Source: UBA3069 sp050633465 (GTDB taxonomy: Bacteria > Pseudomonadota > Alphaproteobacteria > Rhodobacterales > Rhodobacteraceae). From it: DNA of 64,000 bases. The stretch spans positions 1 to 64,000 of the forward strand of contig JBOEGO010000001.1 in NCBI GenBank assembly GCA_050633465.1, read 5' to 3'. Position 1 is the stretch's first letter. The number at the start of each line of letters is the position of its first letter. The position numbers and the translations under genes were made by a program. Shown one piece after another: positions 1 to 8,165 of this stretch. The notes under the pieces are model-generated. The model had not been told where the DNA came from, made no database searches, and saw only the letters and a program-made list of their open reading frames with translations.

Positions 1-575
1 TCGTCGGCTTTGAGAGTTGCACGGCGTAGGATGTTTCGTACGTTCTGGAGAAATGAGACAGTCTCAACATCCTTTGCTTGGCGCAAAGCCTCGACACGAA
101 GAGCCAGTGCCTCCGCCTTGAGTGACCGTAGCTTTTCCTGATCGCCCACAAGCTGTTCTGCGTGTTCGGTGAGCTCTCTTTCCCGATCATACATTGGCTG
201 CAGATCGAAGCCAAAGGCATCTCTGATCAATCCACCGTAGCGAAGAGGGAACCGTTTGCGGGTTGCGCTATCCCTGCGCTGGATCAGCCCGGCATCCACG
301 AGGTGTCCGATACACCGTCGAATCGTTCTCTCGTTCAGGCCGTTCGTTCTCTCAGACAATGATGCGTTTGAGGGAAAGACGATAGTCATTGGAGCTGTTT
401 GTCCGGCCTTCTTCGGCATGAAGCTGATCAAGGCCTGCAGTGTTACCAGGTCATTTGGTGTCAGACCGAGTTCTTTGCGAAGCGCTCGGATCGGCTCGAT
501 TACCCTGTACGGGTTCGTACTGGGTACAGACGATCGTTCCGCCAAGGCGGGTGTGTGAGAAAATACCTGTCTCAT
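1..575 (-). CDS. repC: RepC replication initiator, 3' part outside window
   Basis: This is the replication initiator of a repABC plasmid. The reading frame starts at the ATG ending at 575 (MRQVFSH) and runs off the left edge, so only about 191 N-terminal residues are present. The winged-helix region typical of RepC is visible (LTPNDLVTLQ, LSERTNGLNERTIRR, HLVDAGLIQRRDS, then AFGFDLQPM). Family knowledge: RepC binds an origin lying inside its own coding sequence. It follows repA and repB on the same strand, 155 nt after repB, and that gap holds the antisense RNA that normally limits repC expression. No strong ribosome-binding site precedes the ATG. Confidence 0.93.
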   Translation of the reverse strand, partial: MRQVFSHTPALAERSSVPSTNPYRVIEPIRALRKELGLTPNDLVTLQALISFMPKKAGQTAPMTIVFPSNASLSERTNGLNERTIRRCIGHLVDAGLIQRRDSATRKRFPLRYGGLIRDAFGFDLQPMYDRERELTEHAEQLVGDQEKLRSLKAEALALRVEALRQAKDVETVSFLQNVRNILRRATLKAD

Positions 576-619
576 GATGATTTCGGCTGAAAAAGCTTCC
601 CCGTTCACCGCGAACGGTG

Positions 620-648
620 TTGAAAACGATTCGGCTTCGGGGTATCAA
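620..648 (+). promoter_or_regulatory. Sigma-70 promoter of the counter-transcribed RNA
   Basis: TTGAAA at 620-625 and TATCAA at 643-648 are separated by exactly 17 bp. They point against repABC inside the repB-repC gap, the place and direction expected for the ctRNA promoter of repABC plasmids. The function is inferred from position. Confidence 0.6.
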
Positions 649-654
649 TCAGGT

Positions 655-705
655 GTCTAAGCTAATCGAGGCCCTTCGGAAGCACTGCTTTCGGGGGGTC
701 TTTCC
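655..705 (+). ncRNA. Antisense ctRNA of the repABC replicon (incompatibility RNA)
   Basis: This is a predicted RNA of about 50 nt, running from about 7 nt after the promoter at 620-648 to the T-rich end of the hairpin at 672-698. In repABC plasmids a small counter-transcribed RNA from this gap pairs with the repB-repC leader, blocks repC translation and determines incompatibility. Size, strand and location fit. The call rests on architecture, not sequence homology. Confidence 0.6.
672..705 (+). terminator. Intrinsic terminator of the ctRNA
   Basis: A 13-bp stem with some G-U pairs (arms 672-684 and 687-699 approximately, two-base loop) is followed by the T-rich run tctttcctttt. It ends the antisense RNA just before the repB stop codon. 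Confidence 0.55.
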
Positions 706-730
706 TTTTCTGGCCTGTCCTCCTTTCTGC

Positions 731-1801
731 TCAGTTTTTGTTATCGTCTATGTCAGGACCATCAAGATCCTGATCCCTGCCGGAGACTGGGTTACCTATG
801 GGTTCCATTTTCTCTGGGGTAATGATCTGCCCTGGACCAGCGGCCTTCGCGTTCGCCAACGCTAGAAGAGCGGCCTCTGGATTCTCAGAGATCCACTTAT
901 GAAGCCCGTCATCTCCGTTCTTGACGGTGATGATCACGTTTCTTTTGGTGACCTTCACCATCCCGAGTTTTGTCTTGATTGCCGATGGGGCAGGGGGCTT
1001 GTGCTGTTTCAGGAGCCCTTCGAAGATCGCAAAGCGTTCGTCGGAGGTCTTGCCTGAACCTCTGGATTCCATGTGAGCATCATGGAATTCTCGGTTTCCG
1101 GCCGGAAACCCTTCATCTCCAGAGAAGCCAAGGCTCTCATAAGACTTTGCGGCAGCATACCAACGATCCCGTCCAACCCCGTGTGCCGCCCCGATCTTTT
1201 GGATGAGTTCAGTCGGAATACAGGAAGTGACTTGTTTCATGCGAGCAAGTCCCGTGAGCTTGTCACCGGCTTTCCTGGCTTTCTGATCGATGTTGAGGGC
1301 GTCACAGACCAGTCCCTCATCCTTGCCTGACTCTATGAGAGAACGTGCAAACAGGGCTTTCTCGATCCAGCTGAGGTCTTTTCGGAAGCTGTTCTCTTGG
1401 CCTTGTGCAAGAATCGCTTGATCCTCATCCAAGCCTCTGATGAGAGCCTTTGCGGGCTTGCCAATAAGTCGAAGGGCCGCTAATCGCCTGCGCCCATAGA
1501 TGATCCTGTACCGCCCCCCTTCGGGGCTCAGAAGTATCGGGATAAGCTGTCCCTGCTTGTCAATGCTTTCAGCCAGTTCCCTGATGTCATCTTCGTCATC
1601 CAGGGCCAGACGATCCTGGAACTCGGAATCATCAATAAGGTCGGTACTGATTTCTTGAATTGAAGATTGTGCCGCATCCTGAAGAGAACGGGCCATTCCC
1701 GAAAGGGCAGGGGCTCGTGACTGGGTTCGAGTCGGAGAAATCGACGAGCTCTGCTGCTTTTCTTCATCCTCGGGAATGTCGAATGTGACTTTGCGGGCCA
1801 T
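731..1801 (-). CDS. repB: RepB, ParB-family partition protein
   Basis: This is the centromere-binding partition protein. The ATG (MARKVTF) at 1801 overlaps the repA stop as TAATG, which decides the start. A ParB N-terminal nuclease-like domain is seen at roughly residues 55-150 (DIRELAESIDKQGQLIPILL, YGRRRLAALRLIG, ENSFRKDLSWIEKA), followed by an HTH region. The length of 356 residues is usual for RepB. It acts with RepA on parS sites, and one clear parS-type palindrome lies inside this gene at 1094-1109. Confidence 0.93.
   Translation of the reverse strand: MARKVTFDIPEDEEKQQSSSISPTRTQSRAPALSGMARSLQDAAQSSIQEISTDLIDDSEFQDRLALDDEDDIRELAESIDKQGQLIPILLSPEGGRYRIIYGRRRLAALRLIGKPAKALIRGLDEDQAILAQGQENSFRKDLSWIEKALFARSLIESGKDEGLVCDALNIDQKARKAGDKLTGLARMKQVTSCIPTELIQKIGAAHGVGRDRWYAAAKSYESLGFSGDEGFPAGNREFHDAHMESRGSGKTSDERFAIFEGLLKQHKPPAPSAIKTKLGMVKVTKRNVIITVKNGDDGLHKWISENPEAALLALANAKAAGPGQIITPEKMEPIGNPVSGRDQDLDGPDIDDNKN
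1094..1109. other. parS-like centromere palindrome
   Basis: GTTTCCGGCCGGAAAC is a perfect 16-bp palindrome matching the GTT-N4-GC-N4-AAC pattern of repABC parS sites. It lies inside repB. In known replicons parS lies in or around repABC and is bound by RepB. Its identity as the active site here is inferred. Confidence 0.65.
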
Positions 1802-2988
1802 TACTTGCGCCCCCATGCCGTTTTGATGAGCCCTTCGACTTCCGCCACAACCCCGTTGATGGACTCGATAGCCCGATCGTACGTCTGGCGATGAAAATCC
1901 GTTCTGGCGATCTCGAACAGTGTCTGTTGCGTGAGCCCAGCGTCAGAGACTGCGGAGGATTTCAGGAAAGGCTGAGTAAGAACGTCATCCGTGAACATGG
2001 TCCGCAGGAATGCCGCCATCTGGGTTTGGGGGCCGTCATTGGGCTCGAAACGAGTGATTAGAAATCTCATGAAGTCCCAGTCGGGCGATGCGCCCACATC
2101 AGCAATTGTTGCCATGAGGCTGGATGTGAGCTGCAGGAATTGGGCCATCGAGGCGACGTCAAGCATGCTTGGAATGACAGTGACGACTAGGGATGTCGAC
2201 GCTACTAAAGCCGATAGTGTGGTAAACCCGAGTTGCGGTGGGCAGTCGATGACGACAATGTCGTAGTCTGTCTCGACTTCATTAATGCAAAGGGCAAGCC
2301 GCTGATAGAACGGCGGCCTGATATTGTTTCGAAGGGCGTGTGCGGTTTCGGTCTCGAACTCAGAGAGCAGCAAGCCGGCCGCGGCTAGATCGAGGTTGTG
2401 GAAATACGTTTTGCGCACAACGTCTCTAAAGGGGATAGGGTCCTCGTACCGAAGGGCATCGTACACCGTTCCGGCCTCAGGGAAGTCGATTTCCGGCCGG
2501 AAACCGAACATGGTGGTCATTGAGGCTTGTGGGTCGAGATCAATTGCCAGAACCCGATAACCATCAAGGGCAAGCTTTTGGGCCAGATGGATCGCTGTTG
2601 TCGTCTTCCCTGCGCCCCCTTTGAAGTTGGCGATCGAAATGATCTGGATATGCTCCCCATCCCGACGACGAGGAACGATATGCTGGAACTTGGTGCTTGA
2701 CCGGGCTATTTCGTGGCGCGCTATATCGATTTGCTCTGCAGTGTAGAACCTGCGGCCGCGGGCGTCTGTCTCGATTTCACCGAGATCGAGCTTGTCCTCG
2801 AAAAACATCTTCCGCAAAAAATCTTGGCTTACGCCGAGGATCTGGGCAACTTCCGTGGATGAGAAGCGTCTGAGAGCCTTTCGTTCATCAGGTAGAAACG
2901 ACTTGCGCATATTCACATCAAGCGATTTGCTTAGACGTGTCGCCATCGTCTGGATCTTTTGATCCATTCTGATCCGCTGCTCGTTCAT
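1801..2988 (-). CDS. repA: RepA, ParA-family partition ATPase
   Basis: This is the partition ATPase and repABC autorepressor, 395 residues. The N-terminal 100 residues carry an HTH-like region (STEVAQILGVSQDFLRKMF, then ARGRRFYTAEQ). Walker A is KGGAGKTTTA at about 123-132, and the second nucleotide motif is VVIDCPPQLG near 246-255. The start at 2988 is the longest; a second Met (MDQKIQ) lies 7 codons later and cannot be excluded. It is first in the repABC operon, behind the promoter at 3157-3184. Confidence 0.94.
   Translation of the reverse strand: MNEQRIRMDQKIQTMATRLSKSLDVNMRKSFLPDERKALRRFSSTEVAQILGVSQDFLRKMFFEDKLDLGEIETDARGRRFYTAEQIDIARHEIARSSTKFQHIVPRRRDGEHIQIISIANFKGGAGKTTTAIHLAQKLALDGYRVLAIDLDPQASMTTMFGFRPEIDFPEAGTVYDALRYEDPIPFRDVVRKTYFHNLDLAAAGLLLSEFETETAHALRNNIRPPFYQRLALCINEVETDYDIVVIDCPPQLGFTTLSALVASTSLVVTVIPSMLDVASMAQFLQLTSSLMATIADVGASPDWDFMRFLITRFEPNDGPQTQMAAFLRTMFTDDVLTQPFLKSSAVSDAGLTQQTLFEIARTDFHRQTYDRAIESINGVVAEVEGLIKTAWGRK
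2489..2504. other. Degenerate second parS-like palindrome
   Basis: ATTTCCGGCCGGAAAC differs from the site at 1094-1109 only at its first base. It lies inside repA. A half-site (GCCGGAAAC) also occurs at 3041-3049 upstream of repA. Together these may be RepB-binding sites; which of them matter is unknown. Confidence 0.4.
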
Positions 2989-3156
2989 GCCCGTCCCGCC
3001 GCCCGTCTTCCGGGTCTATCTTGAGAAGGAACGCAAAACCGCCGGAAACTGATGGTTAGCGTTCTTCCGCAAAAATGTCAGGAAAGCGTTTGACAGGCAA
3101 GGATTTTTTCAAATGGTGGGTTGGTATCCCGTGAAATCATTTATTTACAATGACTT

Positions 3157-3184
3157 ATCTTATTTTGCGGATCCAGCGCGTCAA
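3157..3184 (-). promoter_or_regulatory. Candidate repABC promoter
   Basis: On the minus strand TTGACG (3184-3179) and TAAGAT (3162-3157) are 16 bp apart, about 160 nt upstream of repA. The gap from 2989 to 3270 holds no gene. It contains this promoter and a parS-like half-site at 3041-3049. Confidence 0.5.
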
Positions 3185-3270
3185 GTGCTTGTGTCGCTGC
3201 CATCTCTTAAACGCAAGATGTACCCGATTCACATAGGCGGTTTTGCTTCCAAAGAACGAATCTGAGTCTC

Positions 3271-4152
3271 TTAAATCATTCCCAGACTCTCGGCTCGCTC
3301 CAACAGCATCTTGACCGATGAGGGCTGCCATCTCGTTCGGCCACGGGGCGTGCGTTCGCGCATAGATTCCAGCCGTTCACAGATCGCTTGAAGCGTGATG
3401 TCAGGATCTGCACCCTTGATGCCAGCAATAATGGCGGGCAAGCGGTCATCGGTTTCGCGGCGGCCGGCGCGGGCCAGCACCTCGGCAGGCAGGAAGCCGT
3501 CGCGGACATAAGCCTTCACAGCGCGTAAGAGACGGCTTTGGGTCCAGCGACGCGCCTCGGGCAAGGGGCCGTTGATGATGCGCAACACGTCTTCCCAGGC
3601 CAAGTCGGGGCGCAACCGGCGCACATGGGGCATCCAGTCTTGTGCCGTCTCGTTCAGGCGCTCCATGTAGCCGTCCTGTCTTGCCAGCCGTACCTTACGA
3701 AGAGCGGCAGGGTCTTTGGCCCGCAGCCCAGGGTTCCCGCCCACGCGGCCCTTTGTGCGCGCGCTGGCGAGGCCGGCCTTGGTGCGTTCCCGGATCAGGG
3801 CGCGTTCGAACTCGGCCGCGGCCCCCAGCACTTGCAACGTGAACTTGCCCTGCGGGGATCCGGTATCGATAGGGTCCTGTATCGAGCGGAAGAAAGCACC
3901 CTTGGCCTCCAGCCGTTCAATCACCTCCAGCAGATGCGACAGGGATCGCGCGAGGCGGTCGATCCGAACGACGACCAGCGTGTCGCCCCTGCTGATCCGT
4001 TCAAGCACCCGCGCCAGTACCGGCCGCGCACGATTGCCGCCCGAGGCCTGTTCCTCATGGATCTCGGCGCAGCCAGCAGATTCCAGGGCCTGCGACTGGG
4101 GCAGGGGGGTCTGATCCTCGGTCGATACGCGAGCATAACCGATGAGTGGCAT
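3271..4152 (-). CDS. Serine recombinase of the resolvase/invertase family
   Basis: This is a Tn3-type resolvase with the catalytic domain at residues 1-145 (IGYARVSTEDQ with the nucleophile Ser, then VVVRIDRLARSL, and the arm AAAEFERALIRERTKAGLASAR). An unusually long C-terminal DNA-binding region follows, about 150 residues more than a typical resolvase HTH. I start at MPLIGYARVS, where the family begins; the frame is open up to 4215. Resolvases beside repABC usually resolve plasmid multimers, which is the likely role here. A res site would lie in 4153-4379. Confidence 0.85.
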   Translation of the reverse strand: MPLIGYARVSTEDQTPLPQSQALESAGCAEIHEEQASGGNRARPVLARVLERISRGDTLVVVRIDRLARSLSHLLEVIERLEAKGAFFRSIQDPIDTGSPQGKFTLQVLGAAAEFERALIRERTKAGLASARTKGRVGGNPGLRAKDPAALRKVRLARQDGYMERLNETAQDWMPHVRRLRPDLAWEDVLRIINGPLPEARRWTQSRLLRAVKAYVRDGFLPAEVLARAGRRETDDRLPAIIAGIKGADPDITLQAICERLESMRERTPRGRTRWQPSSVKMLLERAESLGMI

Positions 4153-4352
4153 CAAAACAGTCTTTTTTGCAGTTTCATGTATCGCTACTAAACGACCGTT
4201 TGTAAACAAATGCAAGTAGGTGCTCTCTCGTCGTGCTCGTCCAAAAACCTTTGGTTTCCTTGCGCTGAAAGCGATCTGAGAGGTTTCACCTGCAGTCGCG
4301 CGCGCGTACTATATAAAGGGCGCAGGCAGCGGCCACAAAAACGCCTGGGCAA

Positions 4353-4378
4353 TGTGCAAAAAATCAGTATTTTGCACA
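4353..4378. promoter_or_regulatory. Inverted repeat ending at the start codon of the next gene
   Basis: TGTGCAAAA-N8-TTTTGCACA is a perfect 9-bp inverted repeat ending two bases before the ATG at 4380. It looks like an autoregulatory operator of the downstream HTH protein. It leaves no room for a normal ribosome-binding site. Upstream, ctatataaagg near 4309-4319 could serve as a -10 region. Confidence 0.45.
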
Positions 4379-4379
4379 C

Positions 4380-5450
4380 ATGATGACGCAAGCCTCTTCT
4401 TTGACTGATGATTACGACGACCCCCTTATCACCATCGAGGAGGATGAAGAGGCTCACGAAGACGATCTCTGGTTTCTACCTAGGTCACTTGAAGAAGAAC
4501 CGGATGATTTGCCTCCAGGGCCACGGGCGGAACCGCCCGACACTGCTGTCGTCGAAGACTGGGCAAAAGCAGAAGGCGTTCACGCTGCGCGACTGGCAAG
4601 AGTGGCTGGACGCCTGGGAGCTCTGGATGACCGGCTGCTGCGTGGCCCGGAAGGCTGGCGGCATCGCCTCGCTCTTATCGAGGCAGCGGATCTCAGCTGG
4701 TTCGCAGGGGATCGGGTGAGTTCTGATCGTCTGGCGCTCTGGATATCGATGCGGCTGTCAGGTGCACAGGATGACCCAAATGCACTGGCAAGAGTTGGAT
4801 GGGCTGTTCGGCGCCTAACAGGCGGTCCTGGACCGAAAGCTGACTTGGCCGCCTTCCTGGATCGCCGCGATCCCGAGAACATTGAAGACAGCGCTGAGCG
4901 TTTCGAGGATCGCGCGGGTGGGTGGCTGGACGTCATGGCAGCCGCAAAGGGTCTCCACCCGATCACGCGGGCGTGCATGGGGTATCACCTGTGGAGCTTG
5001 GCGGGCCTCGGACGCCACGGCGACCAGATCGAAGCTGCCGTCACCGCGTCCAGGATCGCGACCAGCGATGGAAGCGGTGCCATCTTCGCGCCGCTCGCTA
5101 TGGCCGGGGCCGGGGGGCTGCGCGTTTCGGGCTTGCCACCCGAGCGTTTGGCCCGCTGGTTGGATGGGATGAACAGCGCAATTCTAACGGCGATGCGAAC
5201 ACTTGATGATATTGAAGTGTGGATCGGGCGGGCAGAAAACGTCATGGCGCAATTATCTGGCCGCACGCCGGTTGCCTTGCGAAAGGTTTTCACGGAATGG
5301 CCCTTGGTCTCCGCCCCGATGGCTGAGGCCATGACCGGAGCCAGCCGCGCCGCCGTTCAGCGCAATCTCGCATGGATGGAGGCAAGCGGTTTGATCCGCG
5401 AGGTGACGGGGCACGGGAGGTATCGCATGTGGAAAGCCGACCTAGTATAG
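4380..5450 (+). CDS. DUF1612/HTH protein of the RHE_PE00001 type
   Basis: This 356-residue protein has an acidic N-terminus (about residues 1-60), a middle alpha-helical region resembling DUF1612 (RLGALDDRLLRG, LSWFAGDRVSSDRLAL), and a C-terminal helix-turn-helix (MAEAMTGASRAAVQRNLAWM, then LIREVTGHGRYRMW). From memory such proteins are called RHE_PE00001 family and are common on rhizobial and roseobacter plasmids near replication genes; their function is not established. DNA binding is inferred from the HTH. A truncated paralogue of its C-terminus lies at 8166-8459. Confidence 0.75.
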   Translation: MMTQASSLTDDYDDPLITIEEDEEAHEDDLWFLPRSLEEEPDDLPPGPRAEPPDTAVVEDWAKAEGVHAARLARVAGRLGALDDRLLRGPEGWRHRLALIEAADLSWFAGDRVSSDRLALWISMRLSGAQDDPNALARVGWAVRRLTGGPGPKADLAAFLDRRDPENIEDSAERFEDRAGGWLDVMAAAKGLHPITRACMGYHLWSLAGLGRHGDQIEAAVTASRIATSDGSGAIFAPLAMAGAGGLRVSGLPPERLARWLDGMNSAILTAMRTLDDIEVWIGRAENVMAQLSGRTPVALRKVFTEWPLVSAPMAEAMTGASRAAVQRNLAWMEASGLIREVTGHGRYRMWKADLV

Positions 5451-5513
5451 GTCATTTGTCGAGGCTGACACCGGCTTGACCTGGCACGCTTTAGTGCCGC
5501 CCCAGATGATCGT

Positions 5514-5570
5514 TTAAGCCACTTTCCGTTCGAATGCGACAGGGCTTTTCCAGCCCAGAGCGTTCGTTCG
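5514..5570 (-). pseudogene. Remnant of an IS3-family transposase C-terminus
   Basis: The minus strand reads ALGWKSPVAFERKVA followed by a stop, matching the usual ending of IS3-group transposases. An in-frame TAG lies just upstream, so only the tail survives. A GGCAC-N6-GTGCC hairpin follows at about 5484-5499. This suggests an old insertion next to the L,D-transpeptidase block. Confidence 0.45.
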
Positions 5571-5604
5571 CTATTCGTCTCACGTTTTTGTGACAATTGA
5601 TCGC

Positions 5605-5635
5605 TTGAAGCTCCAGTGGGTGAAGGTTGTAAACG
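5605..5635 (+). promoter_or_regulatory. MerR-type promoter, divalent-metal class (imperfect)
   Basis: TTGAAG (5605-5610), a 19-bp spacer with an imperfect dyad (AGCTCCA against TGAAGGT), and TAAACG (5630-5635). The 19-bp spacing is the hallmark of MerR-activated promoters. It reads into the L,D-transpeptidase at 5666. The dyad is the weakest of its class here. Confidence 0.5.
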
Positions 5636-5665
5636 GGCGAAAGAGGCACGACTGAAGGATTAATC

Positions 5666-6256
5666 ATGAAGCTAATTAAAGACTCATCTATCTCACGTCG
5701 CGGAGCGCTGCTCGGTGCGGCCGCAAGTGGGGTGTTCCTAGGAGCAGGCGTTGCAACCGCGCAAACCACTGCACCACTTGCTACGCCACCAGTGCGCCGC
5801 AATATTTCATCCTTCAGCACCTCAAACTGGCGGGATCACTTCGATAATCTAAACCACGGTGCAATCCTGTGCGACATTGATTCCCGAGCGGTGCAATATT
5901 GGTCAGAGGATGAAAGTGTTTATAAGCTGTATCCGTCGAGCGTTCCGGAATCCGAAGAACTGACAAAACGCGGATACACTAGCGTTATCAAGAAAGTGGA
6001 AGGACCAAGCTGGCGCCCCACGCCTTCGATGAAGATCCGCAATCCGGATTGGCCAGACTATTTTCCACCCGGTCCTGACAACCCCTTGGGCACACACGCC
6101 CTCTACCTTTCATGGCAATATTACCGCGTCCACGGAACGGGCGACACGCGGAAAATTGGCCGCCAATCGTCGAACGGATGCATCGGCCTTTACAACGAAC
6201 ATATCAAAGAACTGTTCGCTTTGGCTGAGGTAGGAACACAAGTGAAATTGTTCTGA
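5666..6256 (+). CDS. L,D-transpeptidase (YkuD family), Tat-type signal
   Basis: This is a periplasmic cell-wall enzyme that forms 3-3 cross-links or anchors proteins to peptidoglycan. The N-terminus has a twin-arginine-like motif (SRRGALLGAAASG) followed by a signal region ending near AQT. The catalytic region lies at about residues 155-180: VHGTGDTRKIG, then RQSSNGCIGL with the nucleophile Cys. It is 196 residues. AAGGA precedes the ATG. It is the first of four such enzymes in the window and is preceded by a MerR-type promoter. The DNA of 5.6-7.7 kb is visibly more AT-rich than its surroundings, which suggests separate acquisition. Confidence 0.88.
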   Translation: MKLIKDSSISRRGALLGAAASGVFLGAGVATAQTTAPLATPPVRRNISSFSTSNWRDHFDNLNHGAILCDIDSRAVQYWSEDESVYKLYPSSVPESEELTKRGYTSVIKKVEGPSWRPTPSMKIRNPDWPDYFPPGPDNPLGTHALYLSWQYYRVHGTGDTRKIGRQSSNGCIGLYNEHIKELFALAEVGTQVKLF

Positions 6257-6339
6257 TCGCGCACCTAGCATGACTTGTTAAAGTCTTTTCTCGTGTACCG
6301 GCGTTCATTCAACGTTCACCATTCGAAAGCCACAGTTTC

Positions 6340-6918
6340 ATGAATCGAAGAAAATTCCTCTTTGCCGCCGGGGCTGTTGGCACTTTGGCCAGTCAGCCAG
6401 TTTCAGCCCATGTACTGCTGCCAAAGTATGATTTACCGCCGGAGTATTTACCTCAAGTAGTGAGCATTCCAGAGGGCTCCGCTCCATACGAAATCCATGT
6501 TGTTCCAAGCCAGTTTGCCCTGTTCTGGACCCAACCCGATAACACTGCAATTCGCTACGCTGTCGGGATCGGTCGCCCGGGCCTTTACGAGGCAGGCGAA
6601 TTCTATGTGGGGGCAAAGAAGGAGTGGCCCAGCTGGACACCGACCCCGGGCATGTTGCGTCGTGAACCGAAGAAATATCGACCGTTTCGGAATGGAATGC
6701 CTGGCGGTCTGAGCAACCCTCTAGGTGCGCGGGCCCTCTACCTCTTTCAACCGGGACGCGGGGATACCTTTTTACGTGTGCATGGCACAAATGACCCAAG
6801 CACTATTGGCCGTGCCGTTTCAAACGGATGCGCCAGATTGGTGAACGATCAGATTGTCCAGTTGTATGATATGGTTCCGCTGGACACGCGTGTGATCCTG
6901 TACCCCGCAACTTTCTAG
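6340..6918 (+). CDS. L,D-transpeptidase (YkuD family), second copy
   Basis: This 192-residue exported protein begins NRRKFLFAAGAVG, a Tat-like signal with cleavage near VSAH. It shares the WTPTPGMLRREP and GGLSNPLGARALYL blocks with its neighbours, and the catalytic stretch VHGTNDPSTIGRAVSNGCARL near residues 147-167. It follows the first copy by 83 nt and precedes the DsbA-like gene by 9 nt, so the three probably form one transcript. A role in cell-wall remodelling during metal stress is inferred from context. Confidence 0.88.
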   Translation: MNRRKFLFAAGAVGTLASQPVSAHVLLPKYDLPPEYLPQVVSIPEGSAPYEIHVVPSQFALFWTQPDNTAIRYAVGIGRPGLYEAGEFYVGAKKEWPSWTPTPGMLRREPKKYRPFRNGMPGGLSNPLGARALYLFQPGRGDTFLRVHGTNDPSTIGRAVSNGCARLVNDQIVQLYDMVPLDTRVILYPATF

Positions 6919-6927
6919 GAAGTATTT

Positions 6928-7665
6928 ATGATGTTATCAGCGCGACGCGACCTTTCAAAAATTGTTCTTGCAACAGTCTTCACTGCATTTTCTTTCACTA
7001 CTGTGGCCGCACAAGAACTCAATGAGGCAGATATTAAGCGTCTGGCGCTTGAAGCGATCTTGGAAAAACCCGAAATTTTGATCGAAGCGCTCTCAATCCT
7101 ACAAGAACGTGAAAATGCAGCACTTGCTGAAGCGCAGTCTACAGCTTTAACTGAATTGCGCGACGACTTCGAACAGAACGCTCCCATCTTCGGGAATCTG
7201 GATGGTAGCGTCACGCTAGTCGAATTTTTTGACTATAACTGTGGATATTGCCGCCGCGCAGCACCTGAAGTCAAAGCCGTGCTGGAGACAAGCAAGGATG
7301 TCCGCATTATTTATCGTGAATTTCCGATCCTAGGGCCCGGTTCCGAAATTGCGGCGCGCGCGTCACTTGCCGCGAGAAACCAAGGTAAATATCAGCAGTT
7401 TCACGAGGCAATGATGGCATTGAACGGGCAAGCCGTTGGAGCAAGCGTTATGAAAGTTGCAGGCGATGTGGGGCTCGATCTCGAAGTTTTGAAAACAGAC
7501 ATGCAATCAGACCTAGTGAACGATCACATTGCTGGCTCTCTGCGTCTGGCAGAAGCTTTGGGTATAACTGGAACGCCGACGTTCGTATTGGGTGATGAAA
7601 TAATCCCCGGTGTGATCGAGCGCGGCACCTTTCTTGAAAAGATTGCAGCCCTCGTCCCCGAGTGA
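6928..7665 (+). CDS. DsbA-family thiol oxidoreductase
   Basis: This is a periplasmic thioredoxin-fold protein of the Com1/BdbD type, 245 residues. It has a signal peptide (residues 1-28, ending VAAQ), a helical N-terminal region, then the active site FFDYNCGYCRRAAP near 105-118 and the cis-Pro loop GTPTFVLGD near 217. AGGAAG precedes the ATG. It probably introduces or shuffles disulfides. Placement behind two L,D-transpeptidases, which use a catalytic Cys, suggests it keeps or sets the redox state of such enzymes; this is inference. Confidence 0.87.
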   Translation: MMLSARRDLSKIVLATVFTAFSFTTVAAQELNEADIKRLALEAILEKPEILIEALSILQERENAALAEAQSTALTELRDDFEQNAPIFGNLDGSVTLVEFFDYNCGYCRRAAPEVKAVLETSKDVRIIYREFPILGPGSEIAARASLAARNQGKYQQFHEAMMALNGQAVGASVMKVAGDVGLDLEVLKTDMQSDLVNDHIAGSLRLAEALGITGTPTFVLGDEIIPGVIERGTFLEKIAALVPE

Positions 7666-7701
7666 AACGGACGACGATTGTGAAATCGGACCTTAAAGTC
7701 C

Positions 7702-7732
7702 TTGACCTTCCGCCTGCTGGACCCTCTATCTC
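7702..7732 (+). promoter_or_regulatory. CueR-type copper promoter
   Basis: TTGACC (7702-7707), a 19-bp spacer beginning TTCC and containing GCTGGA, and TATCTC (7727-7732). This matches the CueR-activated copA promoter layout. The gene behind it is only a fragment (7759-7947), so the promoter is orphaned. Confidence 0.65.
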
Positions 7733-7758
7733 TGAAGTTGTCCGGAGCAAGAGGTCTC

Positions 7759-7947
7759 AATATCGAAAACGAAAAATCATTCACGTACGGCACTCAAAAG
7801 ATGAGTTGTTCATCTTGTGTTGGCCGTGTGGAAAAGGCTTTGAGCGCGGTATTGGGTGCCTCTGAGACGCACGTAAATCTGGTGTCGCGTAGCCCTAACT
7901 GTGAGATGAGAAATCCAACAAGATCAACGGCTGTCCTTTGCCCCTGA
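7759..7947 (+). pseudogene. Beheaded copA: isolated heavy-metal-associated domain
   Basis: The frame reads KMSCSSCVGRVEKALSAVLG and then ETHVNLVS, the start of a CopA HMA domain with its CxxC copper site. It turns into unrelated sequence after about 7890. No normal start codon remains. The fragment sits behind a complete CueR-type promoter, so it was a copA gene whose body was lost. The intact relative is at 40397-42904. What lies between 7890 and 8165 was not recognised. Confidence 0.65.
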
Positions 7948-8165
7948 ATATGAGATTTTGCTTTTTGCTCCGATATTCTTGCCCTTAATCCTGAGACAGA
8001 GTTCACAGACTTGTGCGGCAGATATCGATGGAGAATGATGGCGACGACTCTGTTGCCGATGGTGATGAGGAAGCGCGCGGGGCGGCCGTTTTGCGTCCGC
8101 TTGTTCAGGTATATCTCAAAAGAACTGGCACCAATTGGGCGGCCTTGGGTCACGCTGGCGATTGA

